NCBI RefSeq assembly: GCF_000340215.1
Contig: NW_006921539.1
Span: forward strand, 1,374,507 to 1,438,506
Origin: Pseudocercospora fijiensis CIRAD86
Lineage: Eukaryota > Ascomycota > Dothideomycetes > Mycosphaerellales > Mycosphaerellaceae
Direction: 5' to 3'
Length of the DNA stretch: 64,000 nucleotides
In this document: piece after piece, positions 1 through 10,830 of the stretch
Numbering within the stretch: the stretch's first letter is position 1
Layout of the letters: each line of letters opens with the position of its first letter
The notes under the pieces: model-generated
What the model saw: only the letters and a program-made list of their open reading frames with translations
The model's database searches: none
Told to the model about the DNA's origin: nothing
Position numbers and translations under genes: made by a program

Positions 1-455
1 TTGTGGTGTTGCTTTTGGGAGCGGTTTTAATACTGTAGGATGTTGGAGTGCGGGTGTATCAGCAGCGTTTGAGGATTTCGCCACGACGGAGTAGCTGCTC
101 GGCTGGAGAGCGTGCGCGACTGCCTGGATATACCCAGGTAATTTTTTTTTGTCATAATCGCATCTCGTATCTCATCGAGGCAAGCTGTAGATATCGGTGT
201 GATTATAGATCTTGAAGAACAAGAGTGGCAGGAAGCCTTACTTTTCATATCCATGCTGTCCTATTTCGCGCCTTCAACGCCCGGGACCTGCCTATTCCGC
301 GCGATAGTCTGCTTGTGCGTCACGCCATTATTCTCTCTGAGCCTGCGAGGCTCGAAGCAGACTGTCGCCCGACCTACTCCGCCCTGGCAGACCTGGCGCG
401 CGAGGGTATCTTCATAACAAATTTTCTTTCGCAATCATAAAACTTCCCTACCACC
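1..455. other. left window edge, no supported gene
   Basis: Short open frames exist on both strands, but none shows a recognisable domain, a convincing start context or splice sites. This is probably the intergenic or 3' flank of the SmG gene plus the edge of a neighbour outside the window. Confidence 0.4.
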
Positions 456-882
456 TTATCTTCCTCCGCCGCGGTGGTCGCTGTCTATCCGGTCGAGTGC
501 TTCCATCATGACGACTGAGTTTCCGCGAATCACACACATTCCGAGTCGTACTTTCTCGTTGTTCGGCTTGCTTTCGGTCGCTTCGTCAAGGACTATGTTG
601 AGGAAAACCTGCTTGATTCTCAGCCGCCGTTCGTTCTCCGGAAGTCTGCGCATGCTGCCATGCTTACATCGTATCCTCTCAGAGTTCCCATCACCTTGCG
701 CGAGCCGTTCAATTGCACTTCTACGCGCTTGTCGAGGTACTATTGAATCTGTTAGCCAGTGATTTTGGGCGCCAGATTGATGGAGAACTTTGGCAGACAT
801 CTGCCAGTGGTAGAGCGTGGAGAAAGTCTAGATGTGAGAAGATCTGACTCACCTTCTTGAGTTCTGGCTGTGCTTGAGGCAT
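456..882 (-). CDS. smg: small nuclear ribonucleoprotein G (SmG), three exons
   Basis: SmG is one of seven Sm proteins that form the ring around U1, U2, U4 and U5 snRNAs in the nucleus. Exons read on the minus strand: 882-853 (MPQAQPELKK), 739-668 (YLDKRVEVQLNG through MGTLRGYD, the Sm1 motif) and 608-456 (VFLNIVLDEA, then Sm2 with LGMCVIRGNSVVMMEALDRI). Introns 740-852 and 609-667 begin GTGAGT and GTAAGC and end TAG and CAG. The joined product is 84 residues, a normal SmG length, and aligns end to end with what I know of the family. The C-terminal tail DSDHRGGGR is slightly longer than in animals. The start at 882 is chosen because MPQ..PELKK is the usual fungal N terminus. The introns break the gene so that no single open frame looks convincing. 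The family call is near certain; splice sites are by eye. Confidence 0.93.
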
Positions 883-2193
883 GCTGGGTGGTGGTGGGAT
901 GCGATATTGATGCGATGTAGTTGTCGCGAAATGTATGTACAATGTCGCGAATCTACCATTCACGTGAGCTGCGGCCGGGCCGGGACCTGCCGTCGTAAGG
1001 CGAGCGAGGGAGGTTTGTCAGCTAAACGTGCGTCTGGTCAGGCCACCACAAGACCTCACGTCGTTGCACATATCAACAACAGTGATGGATTGATTAGGAA
1101 GATAAGGCGACTCTCAGGCGCAAATTCACCAAATTTTCAAACATGCGTACTCTGTGTTGACCTGAGCGTATATCTCGCCCAAGTCATACTCTGAAGAGCG
1201 GAGCTATACCACATACGGCTACTCTGGCACTAGGACGAATGGCTCCTGGCACGTATGAACTTCTTTTCAGGTCCTTGGTCCTGGACAGAGATATGGCCGG
1301 CCTGGAGGAATCAGAATCAGCCAGCTGGTCTGGTTTGTGTATGCTCTGCATCAGGGTCTGACCGTCTTTCGGCTGGCAGGCTTCAGTGAGTGGGCTCTAC
1401 TCTTGCCAAAGGATGGGGACATCAGTAGACAGGCTTGGATCTCGAATCGCCTCTTCCGCAAGCCTCACATTCTCAACATCTGCATTTCAGCACACACTTG
1501 TACTCTGTCTAGGCGCTTTGGACCTGCTCAGAGCCGGCGACGCCGGAAACAATAATAATGAACGAACCGAGCCGGAGTCGATGCAAAATCCGTGGGCATG
1601 TTCTCATTAGACCGAATCTAGTGAATGACTAGCAGCCCGTCTCTTCGTGGCGTGCAGCTAAAGGGATAAAAATGGACAGTGCGGAGCTCAGGCTCAGACT
1701 CAGACCGGTCTGGGCTTGCTTCAAACACTGCCTTCCACGTTCCTAACCAATGTGTGCCAAGCCAAACCACTCGCCACGTTCGCAAAGATAAGCACCAACA
1801 TCATGCACAAGGTATCGCCATGAGAAATGACACGCGTTGACGGCCGAGGCAGCGACCATGGATTGCATCGCGGAATACCGGGCGATATCTTTTAGTTCAT
1901 GACTAGAGGTACACCTCGGCCAGCCACCGATTCAAATGTCTTCTGGACGTGGCCGTTAGAAGTGGCAAGACGCCATACGCGATGCGGTGTAAATTGCAAA
2001 CCTACACCACACGCATGAGGCTCTCGCTGAATTTTCTTAGTTCGCGCATGGAGAGTCGAGGCTTCTTAAGTCCATCACAATAATGCGGTATCCATTTCTG
2101 GTCCAGGCAAGCTCACTTCCGTATATATATCCAAAGCAGTGTCGCAATTGCCCCATCCAGTCGATCTCACTCGCTTGATCAATCCACGCCAAA
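883..2193. other. intergenic, about 1.3 kb, no supported gene
   Basis: Upstream flank of both SmG (minus) and the secreted-protein gene (plus). Several open frames under 110 codons occur on the plus strand (for example 874-1194 and 1337-1555), but they lack family motifs and overlap each other. Composition is like the surrounding genes and is not RIP-mutated. It probably holds a divergent promoter. Confidence 0.5.
2121..2130 (+). promoter_or_regulatory. TATA-like element
   Basis: The run GTATATATAT lies 64 bases upstream of the ATG at 2194 of the secreted-protein gene. Position and sequence suit a core promoter, but this is inference only. Confidence 0.4.
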
Positions 2194-3972
2194 ATGCATC
2201 TCCTTTCAGGTCTCGCGCTGCTCTCTGGCCTTGCATCTACTGGTCTGGCAGCAGTATCTTGTCCTTCACCGGCCACTTGCAAGGGCTTGACTGCCCTTGT
2301 AGCCTCTGCTTTGGCAACTTACCCTCCTGCCCAGTCCTTCTGTACCAGCAAATTCCCAGTGCCTCGTCAAACATGCGTGAGCACCGCACCCCTGGCGACA
2401 ATCACTACTACAGTACGGCCCTTCCGTCCTCGAGCGAGCTTGTCGTGGACCATTCGCTGATGATGACTGCAGGTAGCGACCAGCACTCAAACCACAACAG
2501 TCGCGACTTCCACTGTGACGTACGTTGAATGACTTTCCACCCCTCATACTCCCAACCTTCATCATGCATCGGCTCACCCATAGCACAGCGTGACTGCACC
2601 AAGATCCACGAGCACATCCACGAGCAGTGTGACTGCCACCATTACAGGGCCCCCAACTTTCGTGACCTCGACGGTACGTTGAATATTCCTGATCGGTGGA
2701 AGAGCGCAATGAAGCTTCTTACAGCCTCTTCCCCGGCTGAGATTTGAAGTGCTAATGAGATGTAGGTCTCGGCCACGACAACTACCACAGTTACTGTTAC
2801 GGCCAATGCGAAGCGTGACGTCGAAGCTCGAGCAGTTGACCCGAGAGCATCACAACTGAGCAGCCTCACGAAGCAGGCTTCGGCTTTCGTAGGATCCATC
2901 TGCACCTGTCTCGAGAAGCCAGCGACGACCACTGTCACTACTACACCATCAACCACAACATCCGTGACAGCCACTGTGACGTCGAGCAAAACTGCTACTA
3001 ATACTGCGTAGGTCACGAAGCCCTGGAAGATGGTATATCCTTTCTGCAACCTCTACTAATGAATGTACACAGTACGGTTACTCCAAGCACTACCGTCACT
3101 ACCACGACGACTGTGGCTACATCTACCGTTACTCCAACCAGCACGGTAACTACTACTGTAAGCATTGTTCGTTCGGCTGCCATCCGGCTGCTTCTGCCAC
3201 GAGGTACATGCTAATTTGCTTTAGACCACTACCACTGTCACCGTAAGTGCGACTGTTACTCCACAAACCTGCACAAACCATACACCCTCATTGAGGGTTG
3301 CAGCGACGGCACCCAATGCACCACTCCAAAAGACTGTCTTATCACGTCCTTGGACGATGCATGCGCAAACGCCTGCACGGGGGATTGTATTACAACACCT
3401 CATCCTTGGACCGTGCCAACTCGACGGGGACTTTGCTGAGCCCAATGGCCGCGTGTGACAGCAGGAAGCATGACCGGGCATCTCATATCTGGCATCAGCA
3501 GCACTTTGACCACCCCGTCGTCTTTTCCGCATAAAATCCTCCAGCTGAACTGCCCACATCCTCGAGTGCTCAATCTTTTCACGGAACCCTTTCGCAACCC
3601 TTACGCCGGAAAACACGCAGATGCTAACATCGAATTCTCACACAGACAACTACTACCGCGCCTAGTACGCCGACCTGCAACGATTCCCAAGGGCTTCTGG
3701 AAGGTTGCCCCAACGGCTCCGTTTGCAATCCACCTTCTAATTGCTACGTTGTTTCGTTCAACGAATGCGACATTCGCTGCGCGACTTCTGCCGGTTGCAT
3801 TGCGTATTCATATGACAACACCAATAGCCATTGTGTGCTTTATTACGAGTGCTGTGGGGGAGGAACGAAGAAGAGGGGGTTGAGGTATCGAGCGGAATGG
3901 CCGGCGCTTGGCGGTGGTGGGGATGGTGTTGTGCATGTCAGACCTGGGAAGAATGTAACTCTGGACGCGTAA
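2194..3972 (+). CDS. secreted Thr/Val-rich protein with two Cys-rich modules, multi-exon
   Basis: Starts with a classic signal peptide (MHLLSGLALLSGLASTGLAA). Exons I read: 2194-2412, 2473-2519, 2589-2673, 2766-3007, 3073-3157, 3225-about 3242, a Cys-rich exon to about 3430, and 3646-3972. The middle is a TTTTVTV-type, probably O-glycosylated stalk; after AKRD there is a possible Kex2 site. Two related Cys-rich modules follow. The first contains EGCSDGTQCTTPKDC and CANACTGDC; the second contains EGCPNGSVCNPPSNC and CDIRCATSAGC. The C terminus ends GKNVTLDA. The first module is reached either by a 53-base GTAAGT intron ending in the unusual acceptor TTGAG (3243-3295) or by a frame break at that point. 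The donor of the last intron (before 3646) is unclear. It is probably cell-wall or extracellular; I do not recognise a named family. The gene is real; the exact model between 3225 and 3645 is uncertain. Confidence 0.68.
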
Positions 3973-4560
3973 TCGTCTCGGTGTTCTTCTCTGGCAAATA
4001 CCTTTAGCTGCAGGCAATTGATTCTGTTACGACTTGCAAGAGTCTCTTTCGTTATTTGTCTTCACCCCTCCCCGACCAACAACTCGCGGCAACTCACAGT
4101 TATATTCCCTCGTTGCTTGCTTGGGATGAACATCGAAATCTGAGCTCTTTCAACTCATCTCCTGTGTGTGTTGTAGATTCCTGCGGTCTTTGTGACTTCC
4201 TTATCCGTAACGTTGAAGCTAATACGGAAGGCGGAGAAGGACGGAGGGGAAGGTATATGGTACAACTAACTCTATAATTTTTTTTATTAACATCTTCATT
4301 GTATCCTTTTCACAAAAAGATGTTCAAAATCTTATGAGAATCTTGTATAAGCTCGGCGTCGTTAGCAGTTAGGTTTACTATATACACAATTAGGAATAGC
4401 CAGCCGTGGGCGGAGAGCACTGCGAGAATTGCTTCTTAGATCATTATAATCATGACATGTACATTTCATTATTCGTCTCATTTTTTGTGTTCCCATAAAC
4501 GTCGACGCCAAGTCGTCTGGGTCGTCAAACTGTCGTGTTGCTTATGCTGTCATTTCGAAC
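3973..4560. other. intergenic, no supported gene
   Basis: 3' flank of the secreted-protein gene. It contains AT-rich stretches around 4275-4450 such as TAATTTTTTTTATT that could hold the polyadenylation region. No coding motif was found. Confidence 0.5.
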
Positions 4561-4920
4561 TCATGCCATATAGCTGCCGCCACGTCCAACAGGGCTTCGC
4601 TGATGTGCTGTACCAGTCGAGATACCATTACTGGCGGTGCGGTCGAGCGATAAATCTTGTGGGCTTTGATGTGTCTTCTCATCGCTGAAGGCAGAGGCTC
4701 TGCTGGCTGTATTTGCCGGAGCCTGCGGTGGTGGTGGGAGAGGCACAACGCCTGAATCAGCGAAATCGTCGTATGAGTGGCGGCTTGAAGTGGGTCGACG
4801 GTTTCCTGCTGTTGGATGTTCGCTAGGACCATCTTGGTCTGGGTTCGCAGTCTCGTATTCGAGCGCCTTGATGAACTTAAAGAACGCCGCGGATAGCAAT
4901 GTTCGTACGTTGACATTCAT
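4561..4920 (-). CDS. doubtful hypothetical protein, Pro/Ser-rich
   Basis: An open frame of 119 codons begins MNVNVRTLLSAAFFKFIKAL and continues with a low-complexity Ser/Pro-rich tail (VVPLPPPPQAPA). The N terminus could form an amphipathic or membrane-associated helix. An upstream in-frame ATG at 5010 would lengthen it to 149 residues. There is no family I recognise, and a second open frame of similar length overlaps it on the same strand (4542-4916), so this may be chance. Listed because nothing else occupies the stretch. Confidence 0.22.
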   Translation of the reverse strand: MNVNVRTLLSAAFFKFIKALEYETANPDQDGPSEHPTAGNRRPTSSRHSYDDFADSGVVPLPPPPQAPANTASRASAFSDEKTHQSPQDLSLDRTASNGISTGTAHQRSPVGRGGSYMA

Positions 4921-5010
4921 CTTGATCGATTTCTGGGAGCGAGTAGGTGGTTGTACGCAAGTGCAGGGCACCCATGCCTGCGACCTGCCAACTTCTTCAA
5001 GTAGTTCCAA

Positions 5011-5448
5011 TGCATGCTGGCATTCTGTCGGCCTAGAAGTGTCGTCATGATAGCATACCGGTGCATAGACCGGTTATACCAGAAGGTTTCAATGTGACAG
5101 CGCTAGAGGTGCTGTAGCGTGCGAGCCAGCCGTGGTTTCCTGACGAGAGATTGGCTGCAGCAGAAGGAGCTTTCTGCATCTGGATGCCACGCGGAATACG
5201 GAATACCAATTGCCACAGTGGCTGGACGGCCTCGCCACAAATGACACGAGCGACAGCGACAACGTACGATGTCGCAGTGTCGTTGATGAAGATGTGATGT
5301 CTGGGCTGGGAAAGAGAGTGCAAGGAGGAAGGGAGGAAGGGAGGTCGGCACCGCCGAAAAGTTTCGCCGAACAAATCACGTGGTCGTTCGCACATCGCTA
5401 TGCATTCTTCCCTCACGGCCCTGTTTCTGCATATCCTGCTGCGTTGCT
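5011..5448. other. 3' flank of the SSADH gene
   Basis: No supported gene. Open frames seen here on the minus strand are read-through from the terminal region of the SSADH gene. Confidence 0.5.
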
Positions 5449-7152
5449 CTAAAAGTGGCCTTCCAGCGTCAAAGTGCCAGTCTTTGTGATCATGTACTCG
5501 TTGACGGCGACATCCTTGCCGCTCTCCTTGCCGTAGCCCGACTCCTTGATACCGCCAAATGGCGACTCTGCCGCGGAGGAATTGCCCGTGTTCATGCCTG
5601 TGAGCAGTCAGCCGAGATTCCACATGCACTCGCAGGACGGACATACCAATCATGCCGGCCTCCAGATTCTCAAGCAAGCGCCATGTTCGGTCGACATTCT
5701 TGGTGAAGAAATAGCTCGCAAGACCCATGCTGGTGTCGTTCGCCTTCTGTACGGCCTCCTCTTCAGTATCGAACTCGAACAGGGCCATCACAGGCGCAAA
5801 AGTCTCCTCGCGCGAGATCAGCATGCCATCCTTAGCGCCAGTGATGACTGTGGGCTCGAAGAAGTATCCATCATAACCAGCAGTACCATGCAGCTTCTTG
5901 CCTCCCAAGATAATTTTACCGCCGTTCTTCACAGCATCGTCAACCTGGGCTTCAGCCTTTGCAAGACTTCGCTCGGTTGTCACTGGACCCATAGTCGTCT
6001 TGGAGTCGGCACCGTGCCCTACCACAATCTCTTTCGTCTTGGCCGCGAGCATCTCGGCGAACTTGTCGTAAACGCCCTTCTGGACGTAAACACGGTTGGC
6101 AGTAATGCATGCCTGGCCGGCATGGCGCCACTTGAGAGCAAGCAGTTCTAGACATGTTAGCCGAGCACACTGGTCATCAACCTCTTTCAATGCACTCACG
6201 AGTAGCGGCTTGTTCCAAATTGGCGTCGTCAAAGACAAGGAACGGGCAGTTACCACCAAGCTCCAGTGTGCACTTCTTCAGACCATCCGAGCAGATCTTC
6301 GCAACGAGCTTGCCAACTCTGGTGCTTCCGGTGAAGGTCACCTTCTTGACCAGAGGATGTCGGCAGAGTGCTTCACTGAGCGTAGGAGTCTGCTCCAAGC
6401 TGGTAGGGAGAACCGAAAACACACCCTTTGGAAAGCCGGCCTTTTCAGCAAGGTATGCAAGAGCACCGACAGAGAATGGAGTCTCGGGCGATGGCTTCAC
6501 GATCATTGTGCAGCCCGCCGCCAACGCAGCTCCGGCTTTCCGAAGAATCATGGCGATTGGGAAGTTCCATGGCACGAGAGCAACCGTGACACCGATTGGC
6601 TGCTTGACCGTGAACACTCGTCGGCCTGGAGCTGCTGGCGTCTGAATGGTTCCCTGCACTCTCTCTGCCTCTCCAGCAAACCACCACGTGAAACCCAGAG
6701 CGTAGTCGAGCTCGCCGTGAGATTCGAAAAGCGGCTTGCCACACTCATGCGTGACGATCTGGGCAAGGTCATCTCGGTTCTCGCGAATCAGTTGGTCCCA
6801 TTTCAGCAGCCATTGAGCTCGCGTCCGTGGGTTGACCTTCTTAAATTCGTGGAATGCCTCGTTGGCGGACTTCACCGCAGCGTCGACATCGTCTGGTCCA
6901 CAATCTGGTGCAGTTGCCCAGACCTTGCCATTGCCCGGATCTGCAATTGTCAGCTTTCATCTAGTCTCTGCCAAATATGTCCAATACCAACCATAGACGT
7001 CAAAGCGCTTTCCTGATTGAGCTTCTACCCAGTTTCCACCAGAAAGAGCCTGGTCGCGGAACAAGTCTGGGTTGTTCAACTATTCCGTTTGTGAGCTATT
7101 GCTTCCAGCTACGGTTCTCACTCCTCACCTTGAAGGGGAGATTTGGTGCCAT
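5449..7152 (-). CDS. ssadh: succinate-semialdehyde dehydrogenase (NAD(P)+), five exons
   Basis: Oxidises succinate semialdehyde to succinate in the GABA shunt. Exons on the minus strand: 7152-7129, 7079-6992, 6940-6200, 6147-5647 and 5597-5449, total 1503 bases, 500 residues, normal for the family. All four introns are 47-53 bases with GT-AG ends. The N terminus is MAPNLPFKLNNPDLFRDQA, the substrate-family signature. Aldehyde dehydrogenase landmarks: VPWNFP near residue 160, FTGSTRVG near 240, general-base Glu in ELGGN at 264, catalytic Cys298 in HAGQACITANR, and SPFGGIKESGYGKE with MITKTGTLT near the C terminus. I see no mitochondrial presequence, so it is probably cytosolic. It lies 340 bases from the transposon block but shows no RIP-type stops. 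Function is from family resemblance; a related aldehyde dehydrogenase substrate cannot be fully excluded. Confidence 0.93.
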
Positions 7153-7493
7153 TGTGTCTCCGTTGGTATCGCTTTGTTCAATCTTGGGGTTGGATGCGAT
7201 CTTTCTCCTCTTCGATGTTCTCGCCACCGTGAAGATGTGTATGAGCAACGACAGAAATCCGATTCCTCGAAATCACGGCGCTGCCACCTTCTTTCTTCTG
7301 CGTCATCTAGCCCATTCGCGAATTTCTAAGCCGAGCTCGAGCGGGGCGGCGGCGACGCACTACATCATAATCAAGATACACTTCGCCCTCCGACTTCGCC
7401 AGAGCTTCTCTTCCCTTCCCCTGACACAGCTTGCTGTCCGGAAATAAGACATAGCACATTTGGAAAGACTGCAGCTACTAGCTCTAATATCTA
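7153..7493. other. SSADH upstream region up to the transposon border
   Basis: Normal composition with CpA and TpG present until about 7490, where the RIP-mutated block begins abruptly. It must hold the SSADH promoter. No other gene is visible. Confidence 0.5.
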
Positions 7494-9034
7494 TATACCC
7501 TAATTAAGCGAGATAGCGGACGGCGGTAATACCTACTAGCGCGGCGCTACCTAATTTCGGTTATAGCCGCAATGTACTAGAAGCTTCTTCCGTTCCTATA
7601 ACTTCCTACTATTTCTACGATTTAACTACTTAAGTACTATTTTCTATCTATATAATAGTTACTAGTAGCGCCTCGCTTATTACTAAACTAGCTACCGAAC
7701 TAGGTACTAATCTAACGAACTAACTAACTAAATCTAACTATTTAGCTAATTAAAATACTATATTTCGCCTCGCTATATATACTATAATATTATACTAACT
7801 ACTTAGAATATATAGCTATTTATAATATAGCTAGATATAGCCTAGATACTAGAACTAGACTATCCGTACTAATACTAGGATCCGGACGCTAACTATTTAT
7901 TAAATTCTAGAAGGACTAGTTATACTACCTCGCTTACGTAACTATAGTTAACTAACCGCGTACTCGGTATACTAGTCTAAAAACAGCTACCTAACTTCTA
8001 AGGCTTATATAGCTAATCGTAATTAAAGAAGGAAGAAATAGTATAAGATAGTACGTAAGCTTAGTATTTATAAGTCGCTCTATATTATTAACTACTTAAT
8101 AACGTAGAAGGAGCTTAGCTACTTCTAATCCCTATATATTCCGGAAACGTATTCTATAATCTAAAAGAAGCTAGTTATATAGTATCGGCGTCGCTAATTC
8201 CTTAAGACTAATTAGCTAAGAACGATCTATACTAATAAAGTCGGTCTTTAGCTCGTTTTTCCGAAAACGTAGATTACGTAGCTAGCTAATAATATCGATA
8301 ATCGAAGCTATCCTAATATAATCGAGCCGTAGAAGCTAAAAGCCGAGACTCTATATTTTTAAGAGTCTATCTCGGCTTTCGGCGTTAGACCCTTAAAAGT
8401 TAATTAAGCTATCTAAGGACGAAATATAGACTAGCTAATACTATCGCGAGAATACCCTATTAAATATTTTTAATTATACTATTTTACTTAGCGCTCGAAA
8501 TATAATAGAGTAGCTCCTTCTTATTAGTCGAAAATAACGCGCTATATTATAAGGCGGCGCTAACTATTAAAGTATATATAAATATAGAGACTAATTATAT
8601 TGTTATAGTAGGCACGGAACGCCGGGCCTATATATACTTCTATAGGACCGTAGATACCTCCTTAATACTATACTATTGCAGACCTACTAATCGTCCCTCG
8701 CGTAATATATATAGCGCTACTATCCTATTTATAAGAGCTAAATCTAATCGAGAATATATAGGGCTATTAGAAGGATCGGATTAGTAAGTAGGTACCGCGA
8801 CTAGCTATAATTACCGAGCTCTAAGATACGGCTAAGCGAGAGTAGCGTAATATTCTAAGAAGTTACCTTTAAAATTTATTTAACTTTATATAAAAGTATT
8901 ACAAAACAATTATCGCTTCTAGCGGTTACCTAATCGATTACTAGCTAGCTTTATTTAGCCTCTTAAACCAAATTAAGTTAGCGCCGCGCTAGTAGGGATT
9001 ACCGCCGTCCGCTATCTCGCTTAATTAGGGTATA
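7494..9034. mobile_element. 1.54-kb terminal-inverted-repeat DNA transposon, RIP-mutated
   Basis: Imperfect inverted repeats of about 75 bases (7494-7570 and 8958-9034) bound the element; the outer 50 or so bases differ at very few sites. The ends read TATACCCTAATTAAGCG inward and the mirror image outward, compatible with a TA target duplication. Size, TIR and TA target suit the Tc1/mariner (pogo/Fot1-like) superfamily, but I could not read a transposase catalytic triad through the mutated interior, so the class is inference. The interior is extremely poor in CA and TG. An internal hairpin lies near 8334-8376. Confidence 0.75.
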
Positions 9035-9087
9035 CGAGTCTAGACTTGCCTCCGGCTAACCGATCCTATCGTACCTACCTAATAGCG

Positions 9088-9096
9088 TAGCTTACG
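9088..9096. repeat. left 9-base target duplication of the Mutator-like element
   Basis: TAGCTTACG here matches TGGCTTACG at 39213-39221 with one TG-to-TA change, as RIP would produce. A 9-base duplication is a hallmark of Mutator-like insertions. Confidence 0.75.
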
Positions 9097-9160
9097 CTTA
9101 GTTACTTCCCCGAGCCCTAGCTAGCTGCCCGAGCCCTAGTAATATAGTAGATTATAGAAT
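9097..9160 (+). repeat. left terminal inverted repeat of the MULE
   Basis: Inverted partner of about 39150-39212. The copies differ chiefly at C-to-T or G-to-A positions. Confidence 0.75.
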
Positions 9161-9642
9161 CCGCTATTCCTAATAAAATCGCGTAGGGAAGCGATTTCCG
9201 GATCCCTATAACTACTACCGACCGGGCAACTACTTCTATACTGCTACTAGCTATAAAGCTAAAGTTTGTTAGCAAATTAGTAGTATAGCAAAATTTAAGG
9301 TGTTATTAGTTACTATCTACTTAGATCTAAGCGGGTTACGACCTATAGCCTTATAACTACGTAATACTATATATACTAGCTTATACTAATCCCTCTGCTG
9401 CTAACTAGCCTACTGCTATATATAATACTGCTACTAAGTAAACTAATAGTGCTATTGCTATAGTACCTAGTAGTAAAGTAGCTGTCCTGTTCGCTATATA
9501 AGCGACTATTATTATTGTTACTAGTACTAGTAGTGTTGCTAAGCAGCCTATCGTTATTGCTGTTTAAACAACGCCGCCTATTACTAAGTACGCTATTCTT
9601 TACGCGCTCGAAGGTTATTAAGTTCTTACCGTAGAAGGTCTA

Positions 9643-9829
9643 TATTACGGGTAAGTAACGTATACGTAGATGCTAGATATAAGACTTAATAGGTTCGATA
9701 AAGAGCTAAGTCTATCTACGTGAATCCGAATAGTTTTGTATAGTGCGCTAAGCGCTAAGTAGTAGGTTAGAGTCGCGTAGGCCGAATGCCTAAGGCTAGC
9801 GCTTTCTGCCTAGGGCGTAGCCCTTTATA
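9643..9829 (-). repeat. 3' LTR of chromovirus C
   Basis: 187 bases; begins TATTACGGGTAAG and ends GTAGCCCTTTATA in plus orientation. The canonical TG...CA ends are RIP-converted to TA...TA. Direct copy at 36407-36593. Confidence 0.88.
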
Positions 9830-10299
9830 TTACCTCTGTCCTCCTCCCCTTCCTTAGCGGGGATAGAAAGCCCTCCGTAGTTTCTATCGCTATTACTTTA
9901 TCCGTTAGATCTATACCTATCTAAGCTTCTCTAGAGTAACGCGCTCGTAGTTTCCTTCTTTACGATCGAGGTTTCCGCTACTTTCCGGTCGGGGTTGCCG
10001 TACCTAGGGTTTTAACGACTATAACTTTCTTCGCGACTACTAAACCGCGCTCTTTTACCTACTTACCGCCTTCTAGAACGCGCCGTAACTGCGCTTTTAA
10101 ACGCTTTACTTATAATCGCGCTTTCCCTTACTTTCGCGATCTTTACTTCGGCGTCGCCTTCTAGGAGTATTAATATTTCCCTCTTCTTCTTCTTCTTCCT
10201 CTTTTCTTTATATATACCCCTACTACTACTACTACTACTACTAATACTGCAAGTCCCTCCCCTTCCTCCTCGGTTCCCTTCGTAAAATTAACTTATCCT

Positions 10300-10830
10300 A
10301 GATAGCTCGTCGAATTTACTACGTTAGTTACTATAACTCCGGCGAAGACTATACCGACTAATCTATAAGATTCCCGTCCGATTTATCGTAGGGTCCGCTA
10401 ACTATTCTTAAGCCCGCTAGCTCGAGGGCTTGCGCTAATTGCGCTCGTAAGAGAATTGCTTACGCCCTACTATAAGTTATCGCGATTCCTATACCGAATC
10501 TCTCGCTAACTATTTAGTCCTTAAATAGCCTACGTAGCCTACGCTAGCTATACCCGCGCGACCCGCGCTAATATCGCCGAGAAGCACTCCGAGCTTCTTA
10601 AGGTTCTTAAGGCCTAGAAAGCTCTTAAGTCTCTCTAGCCGTAGGGGTTATTATCTAGGTAAGATTCTCTGTTTCCCGCGATAAAACCCTCGCTAACCGT
10701 TTATTTTAGCGCTATCGCCTCGGAGGTAACAAATACCGTCGCTAATATCGTAGCTTAATAGACTTAGACGTAAGTTCCTCGCTACCCTTCGACTTTCTCT
10801 CGCTAACCTCTCTTTTTTAGTAGCGTTCCG
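10300..10830 (+). pseudogene. degraded coding-like stretch antisense to chromovirus C
   Basis: Between the C chromodomain and its 3' LTR, a plus-strand frame stays open except for TAG and TAA at positions expected from Gln or Trp. It reads AYASYTRATRANIAEKHSEL followed by LLKVLKA and further on VYFSAIASEVTNTVANIVA. It runs opposite to gag-pol. I do not recognise it; it could be an extra ORF of the element, an older insertion, or chance in CpG-rich RIP DNA. Confidence 0.35.

Noticed and set aside
5045..6259. 404-codon minus-strand frame
   Set aside because: It reads through introns of the SSADH gene; the spliced model gives the expected 500-residue enzyme.
6096..7016. 306-codon plus-strand frame
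   Set aside because: Antisense to SSADH exons, with no domain.
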